Source: Gemmobacter sp. 24YEA27 (lineage in GTDB: Bacteria; Pseudomonadota; Alphaproteobacteria; Rhodobacterales; Rhodobacteraceae). From it: DNA of 64,000 nt. The position numbers and the translations under genes are program-made. The stretch covers positions 616,501 to 680,500 of the forward strand of contig NZ_JASJPW010000001.1 in NCBI RefSeq assembly GCF_030052995.1. Reading direction: 5' to 3'. Of this stretch, positions 38,695 through 47,399 are shown in pieces. The notes under the pieces were generated by a model that did not search any database, was not told the origin of the DNA, and saw only the letters and a list, made by a program, of their open reading frames with translations. Every line of letters begins with the position of its first letter. Position 1 is the first letter of the stretch.

Positions 38695-38950
38695 TCGCTT
38701 TCCTCTCATCCAGCCCCTCCGGCCCGAAAGTGGACAGGACATTAAGCAAAGTCCAGCCGCCGGCGGCAAGACGGGGTTTCAACTCGGATCCGGCCTTGCC
38801 GGGAGAGCAATTGCCATCGGAAACCTGTGCCACCCCATAGTGGAGCTGCAACGGGTCATCTTTCTTGGCCTTGTAATCTGCGTAGCAATCAGCCGCCGCA
38901 GGCCCGGCAAGGGCCAGCGCCAATATGGCAGCAAGCATGGTTCTGATCAT
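38666..38950 (-). CDS. Small exported conserved protein
   Basis: A 94-aa protein with a signal peptide (MLAAILALALAGPAAA) and mature start DCYADYKAKKDDPLQLHYGV, with VLSTFGPEGLDERKANAG near the end. Two Cys (DCYADY; GNCSPG) could form a disulfide. I recall this family as conserved in Rhodobacteraceae without known function. Overlaps the start of the winged-helix gene downstream on the same strand, so the two are probably co-expressed. Confidence 0.75.
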   Translation of the reverse strand: MIRTMLAAILALALAGPAAADCYADYKAKKDDPLQLHYGVAQVSDGNCSPGKAGSELKPRLAAGGWTLLNVLSTFGPEGLDERKANAGAWFLRY

Positions 38951-39253
38951 CTCCGGCTCCATCGTCGGAATACTGCCCGTCCCTTAACGGGGCGTTATAT
39001 TTCTGCGCTCAATCTGCGGAAATCCGCCTGGATATACAATAACGAGCAAGGTCTCAGGGCGCTGATATCCCATATCACGCGCATCGGGGGCGGCTGTTAT
39101 GGCCTGGCCATGCGCCGTTATTGCGCGACCTGGCCACTGCGAGCCAGGTCGGGTCATCCGCTGCAGGACGCTGACGGCCCTCCCGAACTCAGATCGGGGT
39201 CGAGGACACCGACAGCGACGGACAGTGGCGCAACAAGACCCAAGGAGGCATTC
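38951..39253. promoter_or_regulatory. Divergent intergenic region with a CtrA-like site
   Basis: A 303-bp gap. TTAA-N7-TTAT at 38984-38998 differs by one base from the CtrA site TTAA-N7-TTAA and is 34 bp upstream of the small exported protein gene (minus). A hairpin GACCTGGC / GCCAGGTC lies at 39127-39150. Nothing else was recognised. Confidence 0.35.
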
Positions 39254-39762
39254 ATGCAGCATCACAGGACAGAAGCGGCTCCGGCCCGGCAGAGCAACCA
39301 GTCGCATTCCGGTGATTTCGATTTCGGCCAGGCCCGCGCGACGGGCAAGCCGCGGAAAACAGCACGCCCCGGCCTCACCGCCGGTCTGATTGGCTTTGCT
39401 TTTGCCATTTCGATGTTCATGCCCGTCGGCGCTAAGGCAGAAGCCGCCTGGCAGCGCTATCCCGATCAGCTGAGCGAGCCGGTCCGTCCGGGCATTCTGC
39501 CAGAGGTGCTGAACGTGGACAGCAGACGCGGGGGCGCCCCGGCTGGGACAAGCCGCATCGCCTGCGCCTGCCCGGGGTTTGCGCGCTGGAGATCGACGGG
39601 CGCCGCGGCTACAGCGGTTATTCCGAAAATTGCCTTCGAAATCAGGGGCTGCGCGAAAAGCTGCCGCGTGACTGCGGCACCGCTGCCCGCGTCTTCGGGC
39701 AGCGCGACCGGCTGTTTTCGGCAGGCTGCCTGCGTGATTTCGGCTATCTGCTGCGCGATTGA
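39254..39762 (+). CDS. Exported conserved protein with four Cys, one probable frameshift
   Basis: Start ATG preceded by AAGGAGG (39242-39248), an excellent ribosome binding site. The N-terminal part has a hydrophobic signal (LTAGLIGFAFAISMFMPVGA) after about 40 residues. The frame then breaks around 39530-39540 (runs GGGGG and CCCC). Adding one base continues it as RLRLPGVCALEIDGRRGYSG, YSENCLRNQGLREKLPRDCG, AGCLRDFGYLLRD, with four Cys, stop 39760-39762; the total would be 169 aa. I know this Cys-rich C-terminal block from Rhodobacteraceae hypothetical proteins; no function is known. Confidence 0.7.
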
Positions 39763-40052
39763 TCCGCCACAGCCTGCGCGTCCGCACTCCGGGCGCGCGG
39801 TTTCAGCCGGCTAACGGAGCCCCAGAACCCGGCCAGCTGGCCGACCGATTTCTCGCCCTCGACCAGGTGGCAGCGGAACAAAAGCCGGTGTCGGTTGCCA
39901 GGTGCCCTCAGGAGCGCGCCCGCCTCATCGGCGGTGGCGAGCAGGGTCTGCGGTTTCAGGTCCATTTTGGTATGCGTCTGGCTCTATCTACATAAAATCG
40001 CAGATAAAATCAAAGCGGGCGGCGGGCGGCCAAACTGAGAGAAGTGGCCCGA
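39763..40052. other. Gene-poor stretch
   Basis: About 290 bp without a recognised gene on either strand. It lies between the 169-aa protein gene and a candidate small-RNA terminator. Confidence 0.4.
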
Positions 40053-40250
40053 AAACAAAAGCACCCCCGAGGCCGAGGGGGACTCCGGGGGTGAGATCAC
40101 CGACAACTGGTCCGCCGGCGCGTTGCCGGGAACCGGCAACCACCAACCGGCGGCCTGACAGGTTACTGACTGACACGTCAACTCGTTAAGCGCATTGGCA
40201 ACGTTCGTGCACAACGACCGCCCAAGGCCCAGACCGCCGGTGGTCTGAAA
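40053..40250 (-). ncRNA. Candidate small RNA (minus strand) ending at a free-standing terminator
   Basis: On the minus strand a strong stem CACCCCCG / CGGGGGTG (40062-40069 with 40086-40093) is followed by CTTTTGTTTT, a good Rho-independent terminator, yet no protein gene precedes it on that strand. Upstream, two nested hairpins form: GTTGCCGG / CCGGCAAC (40122-40140) inside CCGCCGG / CCGGCGG (40112-40118 with 40147-40153). A structured RNA ending in a terminator is the simplest reading. The 5' end is uncertain; a possible -35 TTGTGC and -10 CTTAAC lie near 40190-40215. No known RNA family was recognised. Confidence 0.4.
40062..40093 (-). terminator. Rho-independent terminator (minus strand)
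   Basis: 8-bp G/C stem with a 16-nt loop; minus-strand T-tract at 40053-40060. No coding gene ends here. Confidence 0.6.
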
Positions 40251-40321
40251 CTGGAACTCTACGGATCCGGCATACAGATTTATTCCATGGGTCCGGTAAA
40301 AGTTAAATTCGCGTGGTTGCC

Positions 40322-40337
40322 TAGGCAGAACTGCCTA
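40322..40337. promoter_or_regulatory. Inverted repeat TAGGCAG-AA-CTGCCTA
   Basis: 7-bp arms with a 2-bp centre, about 200 bp upstream of the sensor-kinase gene, in an otherwise AT-richer part of the intergenic region. The symmetry suits a dimeric LuxR-type response regulator such as the one encoded at 42905. Candidate operator for autoregulation; untested. Confidence 0.35.
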
Positions 40338-40532
40338 CTTCCTTTTACAGGGCCACTGGCATTCGCCGACCGTAGCCTCTAACCTGCCCCGGATCCGGCC
40401 AAGCCCCGGAAGCTTGCAATAACAGGCAGAAATTTTGCAATCAGGCCCGAGAATTGCGTCACCACTATGCTGCCCCGGCCCCGCCGAGACCGCCTTCCGT
40501 GGCGTCAATCCGCGCCTGGCCTGCGGAGGCCG

Positions 40533-42908
40533 ATGATGCGGTATTCGCTGCGGATCCTTCTGGCACTCTGCCTTGCCGGGCTGCAGCTGATCGCTGTTCT
40601 TGCAGTGGTGTTCTCGTCATATTTCACCTCGGAAAAGGCGCTGATCGCCCATGCGCGCCACCTGTTGCGCGATGTCGGCACCAATGCGATCGAGCATTCC
40701 AAAGGCTTCCTGAACCCCGCCCAGGGTGCCGCCGAACTCGCGGCGCGGCTGGCGCAGAACCAGGTGGTTGCCAGCGATGACCAGGCGCGGCTTGAACAGC
40801 TTTTGTTCCAGCAATTGCAGATCTCGCCGCAATTCGCCGGCCTCTATTTCGGCGGCGAGGATGGCAATTTCGTCATGGTCTCACGCACGCCAGATGAGGC
40901 AGGACCGTTCCGCACCAAGCTGATCACCAATGAAAACGGCATCCGTCGGATCGAGCTGATCTGGCGCCGGGATGACTTTTCGATCATGGCGCGGCGGCTG
41001 ACCCCGGACGACCCCTATGACCCACGTACGCGCTCCTGGTTCATCCTGGCAAAGAACAGTCTCGGTACGGTCTGGACCGACCCCTATATCTTCTTCTCGT
41101 CGCAACAGCCGGGGATCACCCTGGCGGCGCCGGTGCTGCGGCCGGTAAAAGGTAAACGGGGGGCCAGCGGCGCGCGCAGGTCGATCTGGGGCGTGGTCGG
41201 TGTCGATATCGAGATCAATCGCATCTCGGAATTCCTGTCGCGGCTGCAGATCGGCACTTCAGGCAAGGCACTGATTATACACAAGAACGGAGATGTTATC
41301 GCGCATCCGGATATGGACCTGTTGCGGATCACTGCCGAGGATGGCTCGTTGCGCTTCGCCAGTATCAGCGAGATCGACGACCCCATCGCGCGCGCCGCCT
41401 TTGCGCCGCTGGCGCGCAGCGGCGAGTTGAAGATCGCCCAGCTCACCCCCTCGCAATTCACCTATAAAGGTGAATCCTATGTCTCGACCGTCATGCCGAC
41501 GATCAGTGGCAAATTGCCCTGGACCATCGGCGTATATGCGCCCGAGAGCGACTTTACGGCCTCGATTAAGGACAACCGGACCCAGAATATCTGGATCGCG
41601 GTGCTGGTTGCCGCGACCACCGGCATCGTCGGGCTTTTGCTGGCCGATTACATCTACCGCCCCGTTCGCGCCTTTGCGGTTCGCAACGCCTTGATTTCTC
41701 AGGGTGAAGTCGACCCCACTAAACCGCCGCCGCGCACCTATAAAGAGCTGGAAAAGGCAAATTCCACCCTGATGCAGCAAATCGTGGCCCGCCGCGAAGC
41801 AGAGCGCGAATATGGCCAGACCTTCGAGCTTTCCACCCGCGCGATGGCGCAGATCTCTCCGGTGGATGGTTCGGTCATCCGCGCCAATGCAAAGTTCGCC
41901 GAACTGGTCGGCGCCCCCTCGCCCGAGGCGGTGATCGGGCGTAAGGTGACGGATGTCGCGCATCCTGATGATCTCACCAACTATCCCTGCGCCGATGACC
42001 CACTGATCTTCGACACCAACGGCGCCGAGGCCAGCCACGAGATGCGCTGGTTCCGGCGTGACGGCTCGCTGATCTGGGTCAAGCTGAATTCGATCATCAT
42101 CCGCGATGAGGCAGGCAAGCCCTTGCATGGCGTGTTGACCGTCGATGATGTCACCGAGGAAAAGGCCCGCGCCGCCAAGATCGAGCAGCTGAACCGCGAC
42201 CTTTCCCATATGGCGCGCGGCAATACGATGGGGCAAATGGCGGCCGGCCTCGCGCATGAGCTGAACCAGCCGCTGACCGCCATCTCGCAAAATGCCGATA
42301 CCGCCTTGCTGGCGCTGCAACTGGGCAAATGGACCGACACCGAACTGCGCGAACTTCTGACCGAAATCGAAAGCCAGTCTCTGCGCGCCGGGGATATCAT
42401 CCGCGCGTTGCGGGGTTTTATCCGCAAGGACGAAGGAGCGCTTACGCCTTTTGATTTCGCTGAACTTCTGGGCCAGACGCTGCGCCTCGTTCATGCCGAG
42501 GCCAGCGATTCCGGGGTCCGGATTGTCGAGGATCTCGGCGTGCTGCCGCAAGTTCTGGGCAACCGGATCCAGGTGGCGCAGGTGCTGGTCAATCTTTTGC
42601 GCAACGCCATCGAAGCCATTGCTTCTGACAGCGAAAACACCCGCCAGGTGACCGTGACCGTGCGGCCTTTTCTGCAGGACAGCCGCGAAATGCTGGTCGT
42701 GACGGTCGAGGATACCGGGCCCGGCGTCAGCGACTCCATCACGCTATTTACCCAGTTCGACACATCGAAACCCGAAGGCATGGGCCTTGGTCTCTCGATC
42801 TGCCGGTCGATCATCGAGGCCAATGGCGGCACGCTCTGGCATGAAAAGCCAGGCACGCGGGGCGCAAGATTCTGTTTCACGCTGAACACAGCTGCGGAGG
42901 CGGTATGA
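40533..42908 (+). CDS. Sensor histidine kinase (dCACHE-PAS-HisKA)
   Basis: A 791-aa membrane kinase. N-terminal helix LLALCLAGLQLIAVLAVVFS, a periplasmic dCACHE-like ligand domain of about 310 residues (GLYFGGEDGNFVMVSRTPDE, DPYDPRTRSWFILAK, WTDPYIFFSSQQPGITLAAP), a second helix (IWIAVLVAATTGIVGLLLAD), a PAS domain (RANAKFAELVGAPSP), an H-box AAGLAHELNQPLTAISQN of the FixL/DctB type and an ATPase end EGMGLGLSICRSIIEANGG. The RBS GGAGG lies just before the ATG at 40533. It overlaps its response regulator by 4 nt. The ligand may be a small organic acid or amino acid; the downstream pxp genes suggest 5-oxoproline or a related compound. Confidence 0.93.
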   Translation: MMRYSLRILLALCLAGLQLIAVLAVVFSSYFTSEKALIAHARHLLRDVGTNAIEHSKGFLNPAQGAAELAARLAQNQVVASDDQARLEQLLFQQLQISPQFAGLYFGGEDGNFVMVSRTPDEAGPFRTKLITNENGIRRIELIWRRDDFSIMARRLTPDDPYDPRTRSWFILAKNSLGTVWTDPYIFFSSQQPGITLAAPVLRPVKGKRGASGARRSIWGVVGVDIEINRISEFLSRLQIGTSGKALIIHKNGDVIAHPDMDLLRITAEDGSLRFASISEIDDPIARAAFAPLARSGELKIAQLTPSQFTYKGESYVSTVMPTISGKLPWTIGVYAPESDFTASIKDNRTQNIWIAVLVAATTGIVGLLLADYIYRPVRAFAVRNALISQGEVDPTKPPPRTYKELEKANSTLMQQIVARREAEREYGQTFELSTRAMAQISPVDGSVIRANAKFAELVGAPSPEAVIGRKVTDVAHPDDLTNYPCADDPLIFDTNGAEASHEMRWFRRDGSLIWVKLNSIIIRDEAGKPLHGVLTVDDVTEEKARAAKIEQLNRDLSHMARGNTMGQMAAGLAHELNQPLTAISQNADTALLALQLGKWTDTELRELLTEIESQSLRAGDIIRALRGFIRKDEGALTPFDFAELLGQTLRLVHAEASDSGVRIVEDLGVLPQVLGNRIQVAQVLVNLLRNAIEAIASDSENTRQVTVTVRPFLQDSREMLVVTVEDTGPGVSDSITLFTQFDTSKPEGMGLGLSICRSIIEANGGTLWHEKPGTRGARFCFTLNTAAEAV

Positions 42909-43558
42909 AAGAGCAGTCGATTGCACAGCAGGACCCCGTAGCCGGGCTGACGGTCTTTCTGGTCGATGATGACGAGGCGATCCGCAATTCACTCGCCCGT
43001 GCGCTGCAAAAACGCGATTACCGGGTCGAGACATTTGCCTCGGCGGCGGATTTCCTGCTCCGCTATGACGGAGAGGCCCCCGGCTGCCTGATCCTCGATT
43101 ACGGGATGCCGGGGATGAACGGGCTGGAATTGCAGGCCTGGCTGGCCAGGGCTGGCCATGCCCTGCCGATCATCTTCATCACCGGCCATGGCGGCGTGCC
43201 GGAATCGGTGCAGGCGATTAAGGCGGGCGCGCTGGATTTTCTTGAGAAACCCTTCCGTCAGTCTGTGCTGATCGAACGGATCGAGACCGCTTTCGCGATG
43301 GTTGCCGAACATCACGCCGCCCGCGCCGGGACCGAGCGGCTCAGGGCGAAATTCGACCGGCTTACCAGCCGCGAGATGGAAATCGTCAGCCATATGGTGT
43401 CAAACCCGTCCGAGACCTCCAGCAAAGAGGTCGGCGCGAGGCTCGGGATCAGCCCGCGCACCGTCGATCACCACCGGGCGCGGATCCTGGAAAAACTGCA
43501 AATCCGCTCGGTGGCAGAGCTGATCTCGATGGCGCAGCATTTCCTCGCAAAGGGCTGA
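42905..43558 (+). CDS. FixJ/NarL-family response regulator
   Basis: A 217-aa protein. Receiver domain with acidic pocket FLVDDDEA, phospho-acceptor Asp in CLILDYGMPGMNG, Thr in FITGHGGVPES and Lys in FLEKPF. LuxR-type HTH: RLTSREMEIVSHMVSNPSET, SPRTVDHHRARILEKLQIRS. Overlaps the kinase gene by ATGA and ends 2 nt before pxpA. It most likely regulates the operon it is part of. Confidence 0.95.
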   Translation: MKEQSIAQQDPVAGLTVFLVDDDEAIRNSLARALQKRDYRVETFASAADFLLRYDGEAPGCLILDYGMPGMNGLELQAWLARAGHALPIIFITGHGGVPESVQAIKAGALDFLEKPFRQSVLIERIETAFAMVAEHHAARAGTERLRAKFDRLTSREMEIVSHMVSNPSETSSKEVGARLGISPRTVDHHRARILEKLQIRSVAELISMAQHFLAKG

Positions 43559-43560
43559 AC

Positions 43561-44325
43561 ATGGGGCAGATCGACCTTAATTCCGATCTCGGCGAAGGCT
43601 ATGGGCCCTGGACGATGGGCGAGGACGCCCGGATGCTTGAACTTGTGACTTCGGCAAATCTGGCCTGTGGCGGCCATGCCGGTGATCCCGAGACCATGTT
43701 CACCGCGCTGTCGCTGGCGGTTTCCCGGGATGTCGTGATCGGCGCCCATCCCGGCTATGCCGACCGCGAGGGGTTTGGCCGAAGGGTGATCCCCATGCAG
43801 CCGGCCGAAATCACCCGGATGGTGGTGGCCCAGACCGCCGCTTTGCAGGGTCTGGCCGCGCTGGCCGGGGCCGAGATCCGCTATCTCAAGCCCCATGGCG
43901 CGCTGTCTGGCCTGGCCGCCGGGGATCCGGTAGTAGCAGGCGCCATCGCGGATGCGATTGCGGCGCTGCCGGGCAGCCTCGCATTGCTGGCGATCTCGGG
44001 GACGGCGCTGGAAAGCACAGCGCGCGCGCGCGGCCTTACCGTTTATTCCGAGATTTTCGCAGATCGCGCCTATCTGCCCAATGGCCAGCTGATGCCACGC
44101 GGCCAGGTCGGCGCCGTGCTGCATGACGCTGACGAGATTGCCGAACGCCTGATCGGGTTCCTCGACAGCGGGATGATGCCGGTTGCAGGCGCGGCGCCGA
44201 TTACGCTCAATGCGCAGTCCGTCTGCATCCATGGTGATACGCCGGGCGCCGTCGATCTTGCCACCGATCTGCGCCTGCGGCTGAGCGCGGCAGGCGTCGC
44301 GATCCGCCCCTTCCTGCCCGGCTGA
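43561..44325 (+). CDS. pxpA: 5-oxoprolinase subunit PxpA (LamB/YcsF family)
   Basis: A 254-aa subunit of the ATP-dependent 5-oxoprolinase PxpABC, which opens 5-oxoproline (pyroglutamate) to glutamate. Family signature: DLNSDLGEGYGPWTMGED, SANLACGGHAGDPETM, GAHPGYADREGFGRR, RYLKPHGALSG and SEIFADRAYLPNGQLMPR. Normal length. Located 2 nt after the response regulator. Confidence 0.97.
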   Translation: MGQIDLNSDLGEGYGPWTMGEDARMLELVTSANLACGGHAGDPETMFTALSLAVSRDVVIGAHPGYADREGFGRRVIPMQPAEITRMVVAQTAALQGLAALAGAEIRYLKPHGALSGLAAGDPVVAGAIADAIAALPGSLALLAISGTALESTARARGLTVYSEIFADRAYLPNGQLMPRGQVGAVLHDADEIAERLIGFLDSGMMPVAGAAPITLNAQSVCIHGDTPGAVDLATDLRLRLSAAGVAIRPFLPG

Positions 44326-44331
44326 CCCCTG

Positions 44332-45024
44332 ATGAATGACGCGCCCCGCTTTCGTCCCGTCGCCGAACATGGCCTGCTGGTGGAATTCGGCGAGGGCGTG
44401 GATACGGCGCTGCATGACCGTGTGATGGCGCTGGATGCAGCGCTGAACGCCGCGCCACCGCCGGCCATGATCGAAACCGTGCCCGGGAATGCCTGTCTGC
44501 TGGTGCGTTTCGATTGCCTGGAGACCGATCATGCCAGGGTCGAGGCAGACATCCGTCAGCGGCTCGACACCGGGCGGCCGCAGGTGACGGAAAGCCGGTT
44601 GCATGACGTGACGGTATGCTATGACGCGCCCTTTTCACCCGATCTCGCTTCGGTTGCGGCGATGACGGGGCAAAGCCCGGAGGCGGTGATCGCCGCCCAT
44701 CTTGGCGGCGCGTATCAGGTCAGCCTTTACGGCTTTGCACCGGGCTATGCCTATCTGACCGGCGTGCCAGATTCGATCCGCCTGCCTCGCAAATCCGCTG
44801 CCATCCGTGACATCCCGGCCGGATCCGTTTTGATCGCGGGTTCGCAATGCATTGTTTCGACACTTAAAATGCCGACCGGATGGTGGATCATTGGCCGTTC
44901 GGCCACAAGCATTCTCACGGCCGACACTGCCCGCCCCTTCCTCTTCGATCCCGGCGACCGGGTGCGGTTTCGTCGTATTCGCCAGGACGATCCGGAAATG
45001 GCCCCGGAAATGACCGATGTCTGA
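44332..45024 (+). CDS. pxpB: 5-oxoprolinase subunit PxpB (KipI family)
   Basis: A 230-aa protein with the family's HGLLVEFGEGVDTALHDRV start and SLYGFAPGYAYLTGVPDSI, the conserved 'GFxPGFxYL' core, followed by LPRKSAAIRDIPAGSVLIAG. Forms the ATP-dependent part of PxpABC with PxpC. Spaced 6 nt after pxpA and overlaps pxpC by 8 nt. Confidence 0.95.
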   Translation: MNDAPRFRPVAEHGLLVEFGEGVDTALHDRVMALDAALNAAPPPAMIETVPGNACLLVRFDCLETDHARVEADIRQRLDTGRPQVTESRLHDVTVCYDAPFSPDLASVAAMTGQSPEAVIAAHLGGAYQVSLYGFAPGYAYLTGVPDSIRLPRKSAAIRDIPAGSVLIAGSQCIVSTLKMPTGWWIIGRSATSILTADTARPFLFDPGDRVRFRRIRQDDPEMAPEMTDV

Positions 45025-45994
45025 GGTCGAACTCTGCCTGCGCTTTGCCGGCCCGCATGTCTCGATCCAGGACGAGGGCAGGCCAGGCTGGGCGCGTTTT
45101 GGTGTGCCGCAATCGGGCGCGATGGACCGGCTGGCGATGCGGGCCGCGAATGCGGCCATCGGGAATGCGCCCGGTACGCCGGTGATCGAGATTTCGCGCG
45201 GCGGCGTTCAGATCGGCTGCGAGGCGGGAGAGATTGCCTTTGCCCTCACCGGCGGTGGTTTCCTCCTGGAACATTCCGGTCAGCGGCGGGGGTCCTGGTC
45301 ACGCGGGCTGCTGCGGGCCGGCGAAACCCTGGTGATCCGGCCTGGCATCTGGGGCAACTGGTGCTACCTGGCCTTTGCCGGGCAAAGCCTGGTACACACC
45401 TGGCTGGGGAGCGCCGCGACCCATGGGGCCTCCGGCTTCGGGGGTGGCAAGCTTGTGACGGGAGCAAAGCTGCATTTTGCCCCGGTCGGGCCGCGCCTTC
45501 CTTTGTCACCGCGCATCCCGTGCCCGATCCTGGCACGCCCCCGCCACATCTTGCGTGTAACACCCGGCCCGCAGGAGCGTTACTTTCCCGAAAGTTCCAT
45601 CGAGGCGCTCTATGCCGGCCCCTGGAAGGTGACGACTGCAGCGGATCGGATGGGAACCCGGCTCAACGGCCCCGCAATTGCACCGCTTGCGCCGCTTGAT
45701 ATGGCCTCAGAGCCGCTCACGCGCGGCTCGATCCAGGTGGCGGGGGACGGGGTGGCAACGATCCTCACCGCGGATCATCAGACGACGGGCGGCTATCCCC
45801 GGATTGCGACGGTGCTCGATTGCGACCTTGGCGCCTTTGCGCAGGTAGCGCCGGGCCAGAGGGTCGCCTTTGTGCCGGTTTCGCCTGGACAGGCCATCGC
45901 TTTCGCCCGGCAGCACGTGGCAGCCTCGGAGCGCTACTTAGCCCGCCTCTCTTTCCTTAGTCAGCCGGTTCAGGGTCTCTTCTTGCCCTCCTGA
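45017..45994 (+). CDS. pxpC: 5-oxoprolinase subunit PxpC (KipA / biotin-dependent carboxyltransferase-like)
   Basis: A 325-aa protein: SIQDEGRPGWARFGVPQSGA at the start, LVIRPGIWGNWCYLAFAG in the middle and ILTADHQTTGGYPRIATVLD, which is the 'QTTGGYP' motif of the family, near residue 250. Its end overlaps the convergent FliJ-like gene by 25 nt. Completes a full pxpABC set. Confidence 0.96.
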   Translation: MSEVELCLRFAGPHVSIQDEGRPGWARFGVPQSGAMDRLAMRAANAAIGNAPGTPVIEISRGGVQIGCEAGEIAFALTGGGFLLEHSGQRRGSWSRGLLRAGETLVIRPGIWGNWCYLAFAGQSLVHTWLGSAATHGASGFGGGKLVTGAKLHFAPVGPRLPLSPRIPCPILARPRHILRVTPGPQERYFPESSIEALYAGPWKVTTAADRMGTRLNGPAIAPLAPLDMASEPLTRGSIQVAGDGVATILTADHQTTGGYPRIATVLDCDLGAFAQVAPGQRVAFVPVSPGQAIAFARQHVAASERYLARLSFLSQPVQGLFLPS

Positions 45995-46308
45995 AGCCGG
46001 GCGAGAACCTGATCTCTTCCGAAGGCCTGTCGCGCCGCCGCGAGCTCTGTACGCCAGATCACCTCTTGCCGCGCCAGGTGCTGGTTCAGTTTTGTCCTGC
46101 GCCCGGCCGCCCATCCTTCATAGACCAGAAATCTCTGCGCCTCGGTCATATCCGCCATCGCCGCCTCATCCGGAACCCGGTTCAGCACCGCCAGCCTTTC
46201 CCTGACTGCCTCACGCTCTGCCGCAGCTTTGGCGAGGCTGGCCGCCCTTAGGTCAAGCACCATGCCGGCCATCCTGCGGAGCCGATGCAGTTTTTCGGCC
46301 CGTTTCAT
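45970..46308 (-). CDS. FliJ-like coiled-coil protein
   Basis: A 112-aa, Arg/Glu/Ala-rich, almost wholly helical protein (LHRLRRMAGMVLDLRAASLA, AAAEREAVRERLAVLNRV, WRTELAAARQAFGRDQVLA). The coiled-coil character and place directly after flhB in a flagellar operon suggest a FliJ-like escort of the export ATPase. FliJ is poorly conserved, so the assignment rests on shape and position. It is the last gene of the flagellar operon running from fliL or motA to here. Confidence 0.6.
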   Translation of the reverse strand: MKRAEKLHRLRRMAGMVLDLRAASLAKAAAEREAVRERLAVLNRVPDEAAMADMTEAQRFLVYEGWAAGRRTKLNQHLARQEVIWRTELAAARQAFGRDQVLARLQEGKKRP

Positions 46309-46311
46309 CGC

Positions 46312-47399
46312 TCATCTCCGTTTTCTGGCTTTTTCCCGCATCATGGCTGCAAACCGGATCGCGGCGGCCACGGCGGCATAATGCTCGCGCCGGATCTCCT
46401 GGCCGATCTCGGTGATCCCATAGATCGCGCGCGCGGTGGCAGGATCGCGCCGGATCGGCACCCCGGCCTCCTGTGCGCGTTCCCTTATCCGCGCTGCGAT
46501 TTCATCGATGCCTTTGGCAACACAAACCGGCGCACCGCCCCTGATCCGGTCCCATTTCAGCGCGACGGCGTAATGGGTCGGGTTGACGATCACCACATCC
46601 GCGCCCGGCACATCCGCAAGCATCTGCCGTGTCGCAATCTCCTGCGCCCGGCGCCGGCGATCGGCCTTCATATGCGGATCGCCCTCGCTGTCTTTCATCT
46701 CATCGGTCAGGTCTTTCCGTGTCATCCGGTTGCGCCGCATGAATTCGGCCCGTTGCCAGAAGTAATCCACCGCGCCGATAACCGCGTTGAGCGCAATCAC
46801 CAGCGCAAGGAATCCGGCAAGCAGTCTGACCAGCAAAAGGGCCACCTGCCCGGCCTCAAGCCGGGTGCTGCCAATGATCTGATCGGCCCGGCTGGTCAGA
46901 AACAGGGCCAGGGCCAGCGATATCAGGACCATTTTCACTGATTTCTTCAGGAAATCGACGAGGCCGCCGCGCCCGAATTTCTGTCCGAAATTGCTGATGA
47001 TCGAGATGCGGGACATTTTCATAGTCAGCTTCGACGGTGCAAAAACGAACCCTTTTGACGCAATCAGCCAGATCAGGATCAATGCTGCCGGCACCAGCAG
47101 CAGTGCGATGACCGGCCCGGCCATCGACAGAGCAGCCCAGCCGATCACCGCCGCCGCTCCCTGATCTCCGGGTCCCGGAAGGCGGTCGGCCTGATCAAAA
47201 AACGCCGCCGCCGCCTCTCCGGCCCGGGTGATGGCAACTTTGCCAAAAATGGCAGCGGCCAGCAGAATGCCCGCACCTGCAAGCGCGGCGTGAATATCCT
47301 CGGATCTGATCGCATCGCCCTCTTCCCGCGCCCTTTCCAGCCGGCGGGGGTCGGGTCGAACTGCTTTTCATCCTGATCGCTGTCGGAGCCAGACATCAC
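46312..47399 (-). CDS. flhB: Flagellar export apparatus protein FlhB, one probable frameshift
   Basis: The export-switch protein. The start is ATG at 47399 (MMSGSDSDQDEKQFDPTP), which overlaps the fliR stop by ATGA. The frame breaks at the G5 run 47346-47350, just after DPTP. One added base continues it as RRLERAREEGDAIRSEDIHA and gives one 362-aa protein, the family length. Four membrane helices follow, then the autocleavage motif NPTHYAVALKW and the C-terminal ARAIYGITEIGQEI. Either a true break or, as in several other genes here, a missing base in a homopolymer. Confidence 0.92.

Noticed and set aside
46312..47399. flhB as two separate genes
   Set aside because: The upstream piece has no function alone; one added base in the G5 run joins it to the rest with the full family length and residues.
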